DNA of 64,000 bases from Algoriphagus terrigena DSM 22685 (GCF_000429445.1 NZ_AUBW01000003.1:372001-436000), one strand, 5' to 3'; positions 9,701-18,991 are shown, counted from the first letter of the stretch. Translations and numbers: made by a program. Notes: generated by a model from the letters alone, not told the origin.

Positions 9701-10155
9701 TTATCGAGGAATTGACAGACCTCGTGGAGGAAGCGGTCTATGTGGAGTTTGACCGAATCACCGAACGAGGAGGCGTGTTGGGCGCGATGGAGACGATGTA
9801 TCAGCGTGGAAAAATCCAGGAGGAAAGCCTGCATTATGAAATGCTCAAGCACACGGGCGAATTCCCGATCATCGGCGTGAACACCTTTCTTTCTTCCGAA
9901 GGATCACCGACAGTGACTCCAGGCGAAGTGATTCGCGCAAACCAAGACGAAAAGGAGGCGCAAATTCAAACCTTGAGGAACTTACAGAAGACGTATGAGG
10001 GTTTGGAACATGAGCTGCTGATGGAGCTGCAAGTTGCGGCTGTCAAGAACGAAAACGTCTTCGCGAAACTCATGGAGGCATCCAAGTTTTGTTCACTGGG
10101 ACAGATCACACATGCGCTCTACGAAGTGGGAGGGCAGTATCGCAGGAATATGTGA
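6778..10155 (+). CDS. icmF: Fused isobutyryl-CoA mutase with G-protein chaperone (IcmF)
   Basis: 1125 residues, matching IcmF. The N-terminal cobalamin-binding domain has FDGHDAAI (D24, H26 lower ligand). The MeaI-type GTPase chaperone follows, with P-loop [12 protein letters not shown] at about 200-211. The C-terminal TIM-barrel mutase domain contains [18 protein letters not shown] at about 569-586. The phenylalanine in GVFPF, and a glutamine in the LKEDQAQNT stretch, replace the Tyr and Arg that define methylmalonyl-CoA mutase, so the substrate is expected to be isobutyryl-/n-butyryl-CoA (or pivalyl-CoA) rather than methylmalonyl-CoA. It requires adenosylcobalamin and GTP. It is monocistronic by layout, flanked by a divergent sugar operon. 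Confidence 0.95.
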   Translation: MATATEIYKPKNHIRIVTAASLFDGHDAAINIMRRIIQSTGCEVIHLGHNRSVQEIVDCAIQEDVQAIAITSYQGGHVEFFKYMYDLLGEKGAGHIKIFGGGGGTILPEEIKELQGYGITRIYAPDDGRAMGLQGMINDLVQRCDFPIGDELPEGFTLVKEHKEHVARAISAFENFPDNSKVLLESVRKESSAATTPVLGITGTGGAGKSSLVDELVRRFILDFEDKTLAIISVDPSKRKTGGALLGDRIRMNSIHHPRVFMRSLATRQSNLALSKYVQDAVDTVKAAGFDMIILETSGIGQSDTEIIEHSDLSLYVMTPEYGAASQLEKIDMLDFADVIALNKFDKRGALDAIRDVKKQFKRNHNLWDIEDDKIPVFGTIASQFNDPGMNQLYRAVIGKVSEKFQGWESSFELTAGTSEKIYIIPPARTRYLSEITENNRNYDKWVEEQKEIAQQLYSINKSIETIKAAKVADSDRLAKELQEVCAQVELSLDPKNKKWLEEWPAEAAKYGEDFYVFKVRDKEIKIKTYSSSLSNSRISKVALPKYEAWGELLKWGLRENVPGQFPYTAGVFPFKREGEDPTRMFAGEGSPERTNKRFHYVSAGMLAKRLSTAFDSVTLYGEDPDYRPDIYGKIGNSGVNVCCLDDAKKLYSGFNLVDPMTSVSMTINGPAATMTAFFMNAAIDQQCEVYIKANGLESEVQAKIDAIYRKKGLKRPVYNGVVPEGNDGLGLMLLGVTGDQVLPKEVYEKIKADTVSKVRGTVQADILKEDQAQNTCIFSTEFSLRLMGDVQQYFIEQNVRNFYSVSISGYHIAEAGANPITQLALTLSNGFTYVEYYVSRGMNVNDFAPNLSFFFSNGIDPEYAVIGRVARRIWAKAMKLKYGANERSQMLKYHIQTSGRSLHAQEIDFNDIRTTLQALYAIYDNCNSLHTNAYDEAITTPTEASVRRAMAIQLIINKELGLTKNENPLQGAFIIEELTDLVEEAVYVEFDRITERGGVLGAMETMYQRGKIQEESLHYEMLKHTGEFPIIGVNTFLSSEGSPTVTPGEVIRANQDEKEAQIQTLRNLQKTYEGLEHELLMELQVAAVKNENVFAKLMEASKFCSLGQITHALYEVGGQYRRNM

Positions 10156-10163
10156 TGTGGGAT

Positions 10164-10195
10164 TGGAAAACTGGAACATTGTAAAATTTGAAAAT
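10164..10195. repeat. Octad-phased repeat island B1
   Basis: Four consecutive 8-mers: TGGAAAAC, TGGAACAT, TGTAAAAT, TTGAAAAT, starting just after the icmF stop. Same style as the heptad islands but with an 8-bp pitch. Confidence 0.55.
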
Positions 10196-10281
10196 TACTC
10201 ACGTAACTAATATTTAAAAACCGAAAGTACGGAATTTCAGAACTCGACTAAACCGATCAAGCTTGGACAGTTGAAATGGCC

Positions 10282-10311
10282 TCGTACTTCGTAAATCGTA
10301 TATCGTAAATC
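10282..10311. repeat. Heptad-phased repeat island B2
   Basis: TCGTACT, TCGTAAA, TCGTATA, TCGTAAA then TC: four exact 7-bp steps with the core TCGTA. It ends 3 nt before the osmC start codon, so it occupies the position of the leader. Confidence 0.8.
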
Positions 10312-10314
10312 AAA

Positions 10315-10734
10315 ATGGCAAATAAGAGAAACGTCACCGTTCGCATGAAAGCGGATCTGGAATATGAAGCCCGCAATTTGCAGGGCAACCTTGTCAACAT
10401 CGACATGTATGATCCTGAGCACAAGCACGCTCAATCCCCAATGGATTTGCTCCTTTCTGCATTGGGAAGCTGCGCTTCGGTAGATGCGGTGCTGATGATG
10501 AAAAAGAAGCGAAGAGAAATTGTCGATTTTTATGTAAGTGTGGAAGGAGTCCGGAATGACGGCGTACCGGCGTATTTCACGGATATCGAGTTGACTTTTG
10601 TCCTTGTGTCCCCTAATGCTACCGAAGAGGAGTTTGCCAAGGTGGTGGCTCTCTCTGTAGAAAAGTACTGCTCGGTCGCATCCTCGCTGAAGTCCAATAT
10701 TACGTTCAAATCAGAAGTTAAAAAGCCCGAATGA
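10315..10734 (+). CDS. OsmC family peroxiredoxin-like protein
   Basis: 139 residues. OsmC/Ohr proteins reduce organic hydroperoxides with two cysteines. Here C53 lies in SALGSCASVD and C119 in VEKYCSVASS, at the spacing expected for the pair. The central MMKKKRREIVDFYVSVEG segment is typical of the OsmC subfamily rather than Ohr. Cytosolic. It overlaps the next small gene by 4 bp (ATGA), so the two are co-translated. Its leader consists of a heptad-repeat island. The physiological substrate cannot be told from sequence. Confidence 0.92.
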   Translation: MANKRNVTVRMKADLEYEARNLQGNLVNIDMYDPEHKHAQSPMDLLLSALGSCASVDAVLMMKKKRREIVDFYVSVEGVRNDGVPAYFTDIELTFVLVSPNATEEEFAKVVALSVEKYCSVASSLKSNITFKSEVKKPE

Positions 10735-10970
10735 GAGTTGTCAAAGAATTGACCCGGGAGGAAGTGCGGATCAGCATTTTCTCCTGGAACAATAAGTATA
10801 TCCTCAAGTTTGAGCTTGGCCCGATGGAGCAGACTTTTAAGCTCAGTGAGATGGATGTTTTAGAGGAAAAAGAGCTGGATTCCTTTCTGGGAGGAGATTT
10901 TTTTGAAAAAGTGAAGGCGAGATTTGATGAAATGGGCAAATCCTTTCGTTCGCAGTTGGAAAATCTCTAA
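10731..10970 (+). CDS. Small conserved hypothetical protein coupled to osmC
   Basis: 79 residues, acidic, no signal peptide or transmembrane segment. The first half reads as a short beta sheet (VRISIFSWNNKYILKFELG), the second half as charged helix ending FRSQLENL. Its ATG overlaps the osmC stop codon (ATGA), and the next gene begins 23 bp later, so it belongs to a tight cluster. I do not recognise a named family, and no catalytic residues stand out. Confidence 0.7.
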   Translation: MRVVKELTREEVRISIFSWNNKYILKFELGPMEQTFKLSEMDVLEEKELDSFLGGDFFEKVKARFDEMGKSFRSQLENL

Positions 10971-10993
10971 TTTCCCTGAAACAGGATTGAGTT

Positions 10994-12007
10994 ATGCGCC
11001 TTTGTGGGAGAAGCCCTTTTATTCTTGCAGCGATTGTATTTTTAGTGGGTTGTGGTGCTTCGGAGGAGAAAATTCCTGAGGCAGATTTCCAGAAGATAAG
11101 AGATTTGATCAATGAAATGGAGGGCCAGGGCGCTGCCATGGCGGAGCAACTGGACACGGTGGCTCATTACTACGAATACATCCTTTCAAAGAAAGACTCC
11201 ATTCTCGCCAGTGCTGCTCCGAGCCCGTACAAGTTTGACGGTGCGATCTCTACCAACTTGCCGGAACAGGATTCCTCGCTTAGTTCGATTATTATTCTTA
11301 ATTCAACTCCCGATCGGCAAAAGGCCGAACAGGAAGTCGTGTTGACCAATCTTATGGACGGCATGTTTTCTTCCTTCATTGCGAACAATCCCCGAGCCGC
11401 CCAGATTTATTCCAACTCGGCAATGCAGGTCAGCCGGGTATATCCAGCCTATGATGCCAGAAACATAATAGATCCGGAAATCGACGTGACCAAGTTCAAT
11501 TTTTACTATGAAGCAGACTTGGCCCATAATCCATCAAAGGGTTTGGTGTGGATCCAGGATGCCTATGTCGACCCGGCGGGAAAGGGCTGGATACTTTCGC
11601 TTTTGCATCCGATCTACGATGGAGATGAGCTTTTCGCCGTGTTGGGCGTCGACTATACTGTGAGCGATCTGGTCCAGAGATACCTAGACGCGCTGGAGGG
11701 TGAGTTCATCCTGGTCAATTCCAAGGGGGACATAGTCGCTGGTAAGACCGAAGCAATTGAATCGTTGAGTATGCCTCCCTTGAAAAACCACGTCTATCGT
11801 GAGACAGTCAATTCCGACTTTTTTCGGGTTTCTGATTTCAATCTTTTCAATAGTAAAAGCTTGGAAGTAAGGGTGATGGCTCAGCAATTCCTGCTGGAGA
11901 AGAAAAGCGAGTTTAGATTTAGGGAAGAGGCCAATTTACAACAGGCGATTTGTCTTCAGTTCAACGAGATAAATTGGTTTCTTATAGAGGTTTTTCCCAA
12001 TTACTGA
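10994..12007 (+). CDS. Cache-domain lipoprotein, partner of the downstream hybrid kinase
   Basis: 337 residues. A lipoprotein signal ends FLVGC (C20), so the mature protein should be membrane-anchored, facing periplasm or surface. The middle reads as a double Cache ligand-binding domain: MQVSRVYPAYDAR, the WIQDAYVDPAGKGW stretch, then HPIYDGDELFAVLGVDYTVS, the same order as in Cache domains of chemoreceptors and kinases. No cytoplasmic signalling domain is attached. The stop codon TGA overlaps the ATG of the hybrid kinase by one base (TGATG), so the pair is translationally coupled. Inference: it binds a small ligand and reports to the kinase. Confidence 0.8.
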   Translation: MRLCGRSPFILAAIVFLVGCGASEEKIPEADFQKIRDLINEMEGQGAAMAEQLDTVAHYYEYILSKKDSILASAAPSPYKFDGAISTNLPEQDSSLSSIIILNSTPDRQKAEQEVVLTNLMDGMFSSFIANNPRAAQIYSNSAMQVSRVYPAYDARNIIDPEIDVTKFNFYYEADLAHNPSKGLVWIQDAYVDPAGKGWILSLLHPIYDGDELFAVLGVDYTVSDLVQRYLDALEGEFILVNSKGDIVAGKTEAIESLSMPPLKNHVYRETVNSDFFRVSDFNLFNSKSLEVRVMAQQFLLEKKSEFRFREEANLQQAICLQFNEINWFLIEVFPNY

Positions 12008-14859
12008 TGGCAAGAACGCTGATAGGCCGCTCTAATTTTTGGCTCATTTCCGTCGTAGGAAGCTTGCTGGTGGTGCTGGTGATCGCTCTGGGATTTAGTT
12101 TTTTTAATGCGATTTATTTTTCTCAAGTCGACTCACGGAAGGAGTTTTTGGTCAACCAAACTGAGCTCGCTGCGCGGGGCTTGGAGATCGAGATAAACCG
12201 CTTCGAGGAAGAGTCCAAGACGCTGGTGTCTTTTCTTGAGGATCCGGATCTGGATGATGAGGACTTTAGAGGAGACCTTACAGTGACTGCAAGGAGGACT
12301 TTTATGAGCTTTCCTGGCATGCTGGACTCCGTGCTGGTAGATATGGTGGATTCCACCATCGTGTTTAAGATGTCCGAGACTAATAATTTTGTACGGAAAA
12401 GACATTTGGGGTCATTCCCTAGCAAAGTAGGCAATGATCAACTCTTGGTGACCGGCAAAGCTGGATTTAGAATTCTCTACACCCTGGATATAGAAGGGTA
12501 CAGCAAGGAATATGTCACCAATTTTTACTTGGATCCCGGGGGAGAAAAATTTCTTTTGCGTGAGTCCAAGTTGATTTCGATCGGTCAGAGAGCGAATCAA
12601 GGGACAATTTCTCTTGACGAGGGCGATTTTGAACGGATCAAGGCGGACGTTGGCCTTGGGCTCAAGGGTTACTATGAGATCAGTGGGAAGAAAGGGGAAG
12701 AAGAGTTTTCGGGAATCTTGGTTCAGTATCCATTTTCCTACGCCAACTCTGATAGACTTGCTTCCCTGGTCTTCTTTGTTCCCACGGAGGGACTGACCTC
12801 CGGGATTTACAGTACGTATCTTTTTCTATTTGTTGGCACAGTCGTCCTTTTGATAGGTACCGTGGCCTTTTTCATTATTTCGCTAAAAGGAAATGTAGAC
12901 TCGATCAAGATCCAGGAGGAAAACCTGAACGAGATCTCTCGGTTATTTGACCAGCAGAATTTGCTTTTGCAGGAGATCAAAGGGTTCGTCTTTTTCCACG
13001 ACTACCGGGGGGAAATCACCAAGGTGTCCGATGAGGTGGAAGATGTATTGGGCCATTCCAAGCAGGAGTTTTTCGAAGCTTTCAAGGTAGATTCTGTACA
13101 TCCGGCGGCCAATATGGTCAAGGAGGAAACTATTAAGGCGCTGATGGAAGGAAAGTATCTGGTGGAGCTCGAATATGATTTTGTCAAGCCCAGCGGAGAG
13201 AAAATCAGAGTGAAGGTCTTCGAAAAGTTGCTCTTTGATGAGCTGGGGAGGTTCTCCGGTGGCATGGGGATCGGCACGGATATTACCTCGCAGTTTTTGG
13301 CCCGTCAGGACATCCTCCATAGCGAAAACCGCCTCCGAACCCTGATCAGTAATATTCCGGACACGATATTCATCTATGACAACGATGGCATCGTGCTGGA
13401 TTATCACGTGCAGGATAAGAAAAGTCACTTGGATGCCAGCCATCTTTCCCTGGGCAAATCCCTTCCTGAATCGGTGCCTCAAGATCAGGCTGAAGATATC
13501 CTGCGCGTATTCAATCGGGCTAAGAAGACCAACAGCATCCAGACGATCGATGTAGTCTGGAAGAGCCCGACGGGTGAAAAGCACTACGAGATGCGTTTTT
13601 TTCCGCTCGACCAAAACCAGATCATGTCCATCTCCAAGGATATCACGGTGCAAAAAATCTGGGAAAAGGGTCTTGTGGAAGCGATGAATGCCGCAGATCA
13701 GGCCAGCCGCGCCAAGTCGGAATTTTTAGCCAACATGAGCCATGAGATCCGAACTCCGATGAACGGATTGCTTGGGATCATTGACCTGCTGGAAAGCACC
13801 AACCTCAACAGGATCCAAAAGCAATATGTCGAGATCATCAAGAACTCTGGCAATTCGCTTTTGAATATCATTCGTGACATTCTTGACTATTCCAAGATCG
13901 AATCAGGCAAAATCGAGATTCATCCCGTCGCTTTCAAGCCGGTGGACGAGTTAGAAGATCAGATCAAGATTCTTTCAGGGCTGGCAGTCAAGAAGAAGAT
14001 CAAGCTGAAAGTCTCCTATAGCGGATTTGAGGCTGTCGTGCTGGAGGGGGACAAGGGGAAAATCAACCAAGTACTGATGAACTTGGTGGGGAATGCCATC
14101 AAGTTTACTCCGGAGCACGGAACCGTGGGCGTGAAGATGGACGTCAATTCTGTCGATGATTACCTCTCCATGCTTTCATTTAGTATCTCTGATACCGGAA
14201 TCGGTATTCCACAAGAGCACGTAGATCGCCTGACGGACCCGTTTTATCAGGTAGAAAGCTCCAATACACGGGCCTATCAAGGTACAGGCTTAGGCCTGGC
14301 GATTGCTAAAAAAATCGTCGAACTGATGGGCGGACAACTCGAGATTGAGAGCGAACTGGGCGTGGGGTCTGTATTCAGTTTTTCCGTGATTGTCAAGAAA
14401 GTCGAACAGGACATTGCTCCTGTAGAACGCAAGGAATTGACCTGGAAAGATATCCGGGAGATGGGGACGGAGTTTCCACTGCGGATACTTTTGGCCGAAG
14501 ACAACGATCTCAACCTGCAGCTGATGACCTTGATGTTTCAACAGCTCGGGTTTCAGTTTGAGGTGGCCCAAAATGGTGCTGAGGCAGTCGAGAAGGCTAA
14601 AAACCAAGAATTCGACGTCATTCTGATGGACGTGCAGATGCCAGTCATGAATGGATTGGAGGCCACCCGGGAGATTCGGAAGATCGAAGGGAGAGACAAT
14701 CTGGTGATCATTGGCCTCTCGGCCAACGTTTTTGAGGAGGATCAGAAAAGAGCACTGGAATCGGGGATGAATGACTACCTCACCAAGCCGATCCGCCTGG
14801 CCTTGCTGGCGGACAAACTGGAGTTCTACTACCGAAAAGTAAGAGAACGGATGGGTTGA
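12007..14859 (+). CDS. Hybrid sensor histidine kinase with C-terminal receiver domain
   Basis: 950 residues from ATG 12007. A longer frame from TTG 11950 would overlap the Cache gene and is unlikely. The N-terminal membrane helix (LLVVLVIALGFSFF) precedes a roughly 240-residue extracytoplasmic sensor region and a second helix (VVLLIGTVAFFIISL). Then come two PAS-like domains, HisKA with ANMSHEIRTPMNG (phospho-accepting H579), and HATPase_c with NAIKFTP, DTGIGIP and GTGLGLAI. A receiver domain follows with ILLAEDN and phospho-acceptor D875 in LMDVQMP. No output domain follows, so phosphotransfer to a separate HPt or regulator is expected. Translationally coupled to the Cache lipoprotein. Confidence 0.93.
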   Translation: MARTLIGRSNFWLISVVGSLLVVLVIALGFSFFNAIYFSQVDSRKEFLVNQTELAARGLEIEINRFEEESKTLVSFLEDPDLDDEDFRGDLTVTARRTFMSFPGMLDSVLVDMVDSTIVFKMSETNNFVRKRHLGSFPSKVGNDQLLVTGKAGFRILYTLDIEGYSKEYVTNFYLDPGGEKFLLRESKLISIGQRANQGTISLDEGDFERIKADVGLGLKGYYEISGKKGEEEFSGILVQYPFSYANSDRLASLVFFVPTEGLTSGIYSTYLFLFVGTVVLLIGTVAFFIISLKGNVDSIKIQEENLNEISRLFDQQNLLLQEIKGFVFFHDYRGEITKVSDEVEDVLGHSKQEFFEAFKVDSVHPAANMVKEETIKALMEGKYLVELEYDFVKPSGEKIRVKVFEKLLFDELGRFSGGMGIGTDITSQFLARQDILHSENRLRTLISNIPDTIFIYDNDGIVLDYHVQDKKSHLDASHLSLGKSLPESVPQDQAEDILRVFNRAKKTNSIQTIDVVWKSPTGEKHYEMRFFPLDQNQIMSISKDITVQKIWEKGLVEAMNAADQASRAKSEFLANMSHEIRTPMNGLLGIIDLLESTNLNRIQKQYVEIIKNSGNSLLNIIRDILDYSKIESGKIEIHPVAFKPVDELEDQIKILSGLAVKKKIKLKVSYSGFEAVVLEGDKGKINQVLMNLVGNAIKFTPEHGTVGVKMDVNSVDDYLSMLSFSISDTGIGIPQEHVDRLTDPFYQVESSNTRAYQGTGLGLAIAKKIVELMGGQLEIESELGVGSVFSFSVIVKKVEQDIAPVERKELTWKDIREMGTEFPLRILLAEDNDLNLQLMTLMFQQLGFQFEVAQNGAEAVEKAKNQEFDVILMDVQMPVMNGLEATREIRKIEGRDNLVIIGLSANVFEEDQKRALESGMNDYLTKPIRLALLADKLEFYYRKVRERMG

Positions 14860-14898
14860 AAAAAAGAGAAGGCTCCAAATCGGAGCCTTCTCTTTTTT
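14860..14898. terminator. Strong bidirectional terminator between hybrid kinase and E2 genes
   Basis: A 17-bp perfect stem: AAAAAAGAGAAGGCTCC (14860-14876) with GGAGCCTTCTCTTTTTT (14882-14898), loop AAATC. T-tracts on both strands. Its right arm touches the stop codon of the convergent E2 gene. Confidence 0.92.
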
Positions 14899-16202
14899 TA
14901 TAGACTGGTGTGAAGATCAAACTCTTCCAGATAGTCCGCCACCCTCCGTACAAACATCCCTCCAAGTGCTCCGTCGACCACACGGTGATCGTAGGAATGG
15001 GAGAGGAACATCTTGTGACGGATGGCGATCACATCGCCAGTTGGGGTCTCTACGACTGCGGGTTTCTTCACGATGGCACCGACGGCCATGATCGCTACCT
15101 GAGGCTGAGGAATAATGGGAGTTCCCATCACGTTTCCGAATGAGCCCACGTTGGAGACGGTATAAGTTCCTCCGGCTAGATCATCGGCCACCAGCTTGTT
15201 GTTTCTAGCGCGATTGGCTAGGTCGTTTACTTTTTTGGAAATGCCCACCAAGTTCAATTGGTCGACATTTCGGATGACCGGGACAATGAGATTGCCGGAT
15301 GGGAGGGCCACTGCCATACCGACGTTGATGTCTTTCTTTTTGATGATCTTATCACCTTCTACCGAGATATTGATCATCGGAAAATCATGGATTGCCCGGG
15401 CGATGGCTTCGATGAAAAATGGCGTGAAGGTGATGCCTTCGCCATATTTTTCTCTATAGGCCGATTTGTTTTTCTCTCTCCATAGCACAATGTTGGTCAT
15501 GTCAGCTTCCACAAAGGAGGTGACGTGAGCCGAAATTCGCTTAGAGTCCACCATCCGCTGGGCGATCATCTTTCTCATCCTGTCCATCTCGATGATTTCA
15601 TCCGTAGCGGAGATGCTCAACTGGACTTTCGGCTGGGAAATGGATGGAGTGACTTTAGGAGTCGAGACTGGTATGGGAGTATGATGCCGGGTTTTGAGAT
15701 AGGCAAGCATGTCTTCCTTCGTGACGCGGTTTTCCTTCCCGCTGCCAGGAATTTTGGAAAGCTCAGCCATGGAGATTCCTTCTTCCTTAGCGATGTTTTT
15801 AACCAAAGGAGAGTAAAATCTCCCATCTTCAGACACTATCTCCTGAGCTGAGACGGGCTCAGCCAGAATCGAGGCCGTGTTTGCCGGAGCTGCCGCGACC
15901 AGTTCTTCTTTTTGAGATTCAGGAGCCTTCGTCGGAGAGGTGTTGGCCACTCCGTTCTCTGATACAGTTTCGATGACAGCGATGGGAGCTCCCACGGCGA
16001 CGATGTCACCTTCCTTGGCAAGGATCTTTTTCAAAACTCCACCATGTGTGGCGGGAACCTCCGTGTCGACCTTGTCGGTAGCGACTTCTAGCACAGACTC
16101 ATCCGGCTCGATGAGATCACCTTCCTTCTTCAGCCAGGTGAGGATCGTACCTTCTATAATACTTTCACCCATTTTGGGCATCAGCATCTCTACACTTGCC
16201 AT
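14898..16202 (-). CDS. Dihydrolipoamide acyltransferase, E2 of a 2-oxoacid dehydrogenase complex
   Basis: 434 residues. The lipoyl domain (1-78) has the lipoylated lysine K44 in LEVATDKVDTEVP. A Ser/Pro/Ala-rich linker leads to the peripheral-subunit-binding domain at about 131-166 (SPLVKNIAKEEGIS … KEDMLAYL), then the catalytic domain with SHSYDHRVVDGALGGMF near the C-terminus (His and Asp of HxxxDG). It transfers an acyl group from E1-bound thiamine intermediate to CoA. The single lipoyl domain and VDTEVP environment fit a branched-chain oxoacid complex, but 2-oxoglutarate cannot be excluded. E1 and E3 genes are not nearby. Confidence 0.9.
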   Translation of the reverse strand: MASVEMLMPKMGESIIEGTILTWLKKEGDLIEPDESVLEVATDKVDTEVPATHGGVLKKILAKEGDIVAVGAPIAVIETVSENGVANTSPTKAPESQKEELVAAAPANTASILAEPVSAQEIVSEDGRFYSPLVKNIAKEEGISMAELSKIPGSGKENRVTKEDMLAYLKTRHHTPIPVSTPKVTPSISQPKVQLSISATDEIIEMDRMRKMIAQRMVDSKRISAHVTSFVEADMTNIVLWREKNKSAYREKYGEGITFTPFFIEAIARAIHDFPMINISVEGDKIIKKKDINVGMAVALPSGNLIVPVIRNVDQLNLVGISKKVNDLANRARNNKLVADDLAGGTYTVSNVGSFGNVMGTPIIPQPQVAIMAVGAIVKKPAVVETPTGDVIAIRHKMFLSHSYDHRVVDGALGGMFVRRVADYLEEFDLHTSL

Positions 16203-16289
16203 AGCGATTGAAGTAATTTAATTGGGTTTAAATTCAAGTTTTAAAATTAAATTTTCTTGAACTCCTACCCAAACCTTGATTGTAAAATT

Positions 16290-17546
16290 TTATTTGTTAT
16301 TCTGAATGAAGCAAATCCTTAGCAAATTCAAAACAGCAACGGCGGTTATTTGAATATTCAGCAACCGGTCTTGGCCCAATTGCAGTTTTTTTGCTTCAGA
16401 AAAGCCTTCACCTGCGCAGGCAATCCAGACCGTGCCGACTGGCTTCTCTGCTGATCCACCGTCCGGACCAGCGATCCCGCTGGTAGAAAGTCCGTAATCC
16501 GACCCGAACAGTTTTCTCACTCCGGCAGCCATCTCACGGACTGTCTCCTCACTCACCGCACCATGAGCCTTCAGTGTTTCGGCAGTGACGCCGAGGATGT
16601 CCTGCTTAAACTGATTGTGATAGGGAACCACCGATCCGTTAAAATAGGCAGAGCTTCCGGGAATACTGGTCACCAGATGCGATACGTAGCCTCCGGAGCA
16701 GCTTTCGGCCAAAGCTAAAGTTTTCCCTGAGTTCTTCAAAAGAATTCCAATCGCGGATTCGAGGGTTTCATCATCGTAGCCATATACGTAGTTGCTGATC
16801 TGCGGTAATACCAGCGCGATCTGTTTGGCGACCTCTGACTCCAGCTTTTCCCGATCCGATCCGAATGCAGTCAGCCTTAGTCTAACTTGCCCCAGAGAAG
16901 GCAGGTAGGCCAGTCGGATATGCTCTGGCAACGCATTTTCCCAGTCTCTGATCAGATCTGCGAGCCAGCTTTCGCCGATTCCCACGGTTTTGAGGACCTT
17001 GTGATAGATCACAGGAAGTGTGAAAAGCGAGGGCAATTTCGGCAGGACAAAGTCCTTCATGAGTTTTTTCATCTCATGTGGGACTCCGGGCATAGACATC
17101 CAATAGGTGCCGTTTTTCTCAAACCACATCCCAGGCGCCGTCCCAACTTCGTTGGGTACGTAGGTACAGCAGGAGGGGAGGTGGCCCTGTAAGATGTTGA
17201 GCGGGGTTATTTCTCTCCCTCTCTGCTTGAAAAAAGCCGTCACGGCCTCTACCGCCTCCGGCACTTCGACGATGCCGCAGCTAAAATATTCTGCCAAAAG
17301 TGGCTTGGTGAGATCGTCCTGAGTCGGGCCGAGTCCACCGGTGATCAGGATTAAGTCCGCCCGTTTTTCAGCTTCGGCGAATGCGGTTAAGATATCGGTC
17401 CGGTTGTCGCCCACGGTGGTTTTCCGGACGACTTTGACGCCTACCAAGTCAAGCTCCTGGCTGATCCAGTGGGAGTTGGTGTCCACGATCTGTCCATAGA
17501 GCAATTCATCTCCGATGGCAATGATTTCTGCTTTGATGAGTTTCAT
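16290..17546 (-). CDS. cinA: CinA family protein (nicotinamide-nucleotide amidohydrolase)
   Basis: 418 residues, full length for CinA. The N-terminal MoCF/COG1058 domain (about 1-170) contains IAIGDELLYGQIVDTNS and TGGLGPTQDDLTK, associated with ADP-ribose pyrophosphatase activity. The C-terminal CinA domain (about 255-415) contains ALAESCSGGYVSHLVTSIPG and GLSTSGIAGPDGG, the site that deamidates nicotinamide mononucleotide. It serves pyridine-nucleotide salvage in the cytosol. It lies downstream of folA and the SDR gene on the same strand with only 13 bp to the SDR stop, so the three are probably one transcript. Confidence 0.93.
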   Translation of the reverse strand: MKLIKAEIIAIGDELLYGQIVDTNSHWISQELDLVGVKVVRKTTVGDNRTDILTAFAEAEKRADLILITGGLGPTQDDLTKPLLAEYFSCGIVEVPEAVEAVTAFFKQRGREITPLNILQGHLPSCCTYVPNEVGTAPGMWFEKNGTYWMSMPGVPHEMKKLMKDFVLPKLPSLFTLPVIYHKVLKTVGIGESWLADLIRDWENALPEHIRLAYLPSLGQVRLRLTAFGSDREKLESEVAKQIALVLPQISNYVYGYDDETLESAIGILLKNSGKTLALAESCSGGYVSHLVTSIPGSSAYFNGSVVPYHNQFKQDILGVTAETLKAHGAVSEETVREMAAGVRKLFGSDYGLSTSGIAGPDGGSAEKPVGTVWIACAGEGFSEAKKLQLGQDRLLNIQITAVAVLNLLRICFIQNNK

Positions 17547-17559
17547 TCCCGGTTTGGGT

Positions 17560-18345
17560 TTATCTGACTTTGGCTTTTCTGATAATTTTTGAAAGAACGG
17601 TGGGAAAGAAGCGCTTGATGTAAAGTGCCAAGGTTTCTTTTCCTCCGATATAGACTTCTTCTTTTTTTCGCGTCATGGCTGAGAAGATCTCTTTGGCGCA
17701 AGCCTCCGGACTCATGCCGTTGGCCTGTGCGTCGTCCATCTCTCCCAATGTCGACCCATCGGCCGTGATAGCGTTCACTGAAACATTGGTGCGGATGAAG
17801 CCTGGACAGATCATCGTCACGGCGATGTGATCCTTGTAATGCTCGGCTCGCAGCGTGTCGAAAAACCCATGCAGCGCATGCTTAGATGCGGCGTACGAGG
17901 AGCGGAAGGGAGAGCCGATGATACCAACCAGTGAACTGATCACTCCAAACTGTCCGGTTTTTCTGGAGATAAAATGAGGAAGGAGCGCTTTGGTCAAAGC
18001 AACGGTCCCGAAGAAATTCACTTCCATCAGCTTGCGATCCACATCCAGACCCGTTTCCCTGATCAAGGAGCGCTGACTGATTCCGCCGTTGTGAAGCATG
18101 AGATCCACCTGTCCAAAAAGGCCAATCGCTTGCTGGACTTTTGCGTCAAAAGTCTGAATCTCCGTCAGATCAAGCGGTAAAACCCGAACCGCCGATGGAT
18201 CGGCACACTCAGACTTGACCCGGTTCAGTTCTTGTTCTTTCCTCGCCGAAATGATCACACTATACCCCCGCTTTGAAAATTCCTTTGCGGAAGCTTCTCC
18301 GATACCGGATGATGCCCCTGTGATCCAGATGACCGGTTTTGTCAT
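17560..18345 (-). CDS. Short-chain dehydrogenase/reductase
   Basis: 261 residues from the ATG at 18345; a longer frame to 18435 would run into folA. Classical SDR: the NAD(P)-binding TGASSGIGEA is at about residues 7-16, NNG-type LHNGG follows, and the catalytic Ser and YxxxK occur as VISSLVG and SSYAASKHAL. The Arg after the second beta strand (ISARKEQE) favours NADPH. The substrate is unknown. Its start overlaps the folA stop by 4 bp (ATGA), so it is co-translated with dihydrofolate reductase. A lysine/arginine-rich C-terminus (FFPTVLSKIIRKAKVR) follows the catalytic core. Confidence 0.9.
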   Translation of the reverse strand: MTKPVIWITGASSGIGEASAKEFSKRGYSVIISARKEQELNRVKSECADPSAVRVLPLDLTEIQTFDAKVQQAIGLFGQVDLMLHNGGISQRSLIRETGLDVDRKLMEVNFFGTVALTKALLPHFISRKTGQFGVISSLVGIIGSPFRSSYAASKHALHGFFDTLRAEHYKDHIAVTMICPGFIRTNVSVNAITADGSTLGEMDDAQANGMSPEACAKEIFSAMTRKKEEVYIGGKETLALYIKRFFPTVLSKIIRKAKVR

Positions 18346-18845
18346 GATTTGGTTATTTTTTCGTAAGTCACAAAGGAAAAAGGATACTCGTTTTTCTCGT
18401 CTGCGGGATGATCTTCTCTCCCTGTTTCTTCCCAAATAGCTAGGTCAATCTCAGGGAAAAAGGCGTCGCCCTCTGGTTCTGCGTCCACGTCAGTGATTTC
18501 CAGCCGATCGCAGAGATTGACTGTCTCGGCATAGATCTGCCCGCCGCCGATGATGTACAACTCGTCGATTCCGGCTTTGTTGCAAAAAATAAAGGCGTCT
18601 TCCACCGACGAGAAGGCAAAATGCCCGGTGGGGGCCTGGAAGTCAGGGTTTCTCGTGATGATGATGTGAGTACGGTTTGGAAGGGGCTTTCCGAGTGACT
18701 GAAAGGTTTTTCTCCCCATCAGGATATAATGTCCGGAAGTCAGATTCTTAAAACGCTTGAGGTCAGCGGACAGCTTCCAGATCAGTTGATTGTCTTTGCC
18801 AATGACGTTGTTTTTTGCTTTGGCGGCGATGAGGATGATTTTCAT
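18342..18845 (-). CDS. folA: Dihydrofolate reductase
   Basis: 167 residues, typical DHFR size. It shows AAKAKNNVIGKDNQLIW at the N-terminus, SADLKRFKNLTSGHYILMGRKT (NADPH and folate contacts), and YIIGGGQIY near residue 100. It makes tetrahydrofolate for thymidylate and for the formyl-tetrahydrofolate used by the Fmt encoded further along. It is the first gene of the probable folA-SDR-cinA transcript. An aspartate in the QLIWKLSADLK segment takes the usual acidic position of the active site. Confidence 0.95.
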   Translation of the reverse strand: MKIILIAAKAKNNVIGKDNQLIWKLSADLKRFKNLTSGHYILMGRKTFQSLGKPLPNRTHIIITRNPDFQAPTGHFAFSSVEDAFIFCNKAGIDELYIIGGGQIYAETVNLCDRLEITDVDAEPEGDAFFPEIDLAIWEETGREDHPADEKNEYPFSFVTYEKITKS

Positions 18846-18991
18846 CTGGTTATGATTTGATTTCTAAAGGCCAGATGGAATCTCGCTGGATTGGAAATCC
18901 TCTTTTCAAGTGATGTATTTTGTAGTGCTCGATTTTCACAGGGCTTCAAAGTTTGCCTTGAAGTTACCAGTCTTTGGAAAGTAAAAAATGA

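Noticed and set aside
11950..12006. Longer N-terminus of the hybrid kinase from TTG 11950
   Set aside because: It would overlap the Cache gene by 57 bp, while ATG 12007 gives a normal membrane-anchor N-terminus and a one-base stop/start overlap.
12943..13653. 236-codon frame opposite the hybrid kinase
   Set aside because: Antisense to PAS-domain coding sequence with no recognisable motif.
18346..18435. Upstream extension of the SDR gene
   Set aside because: Arg-rich residues encoded inside folA; the TGASSGIG motif sits correctly from ATG 18345.
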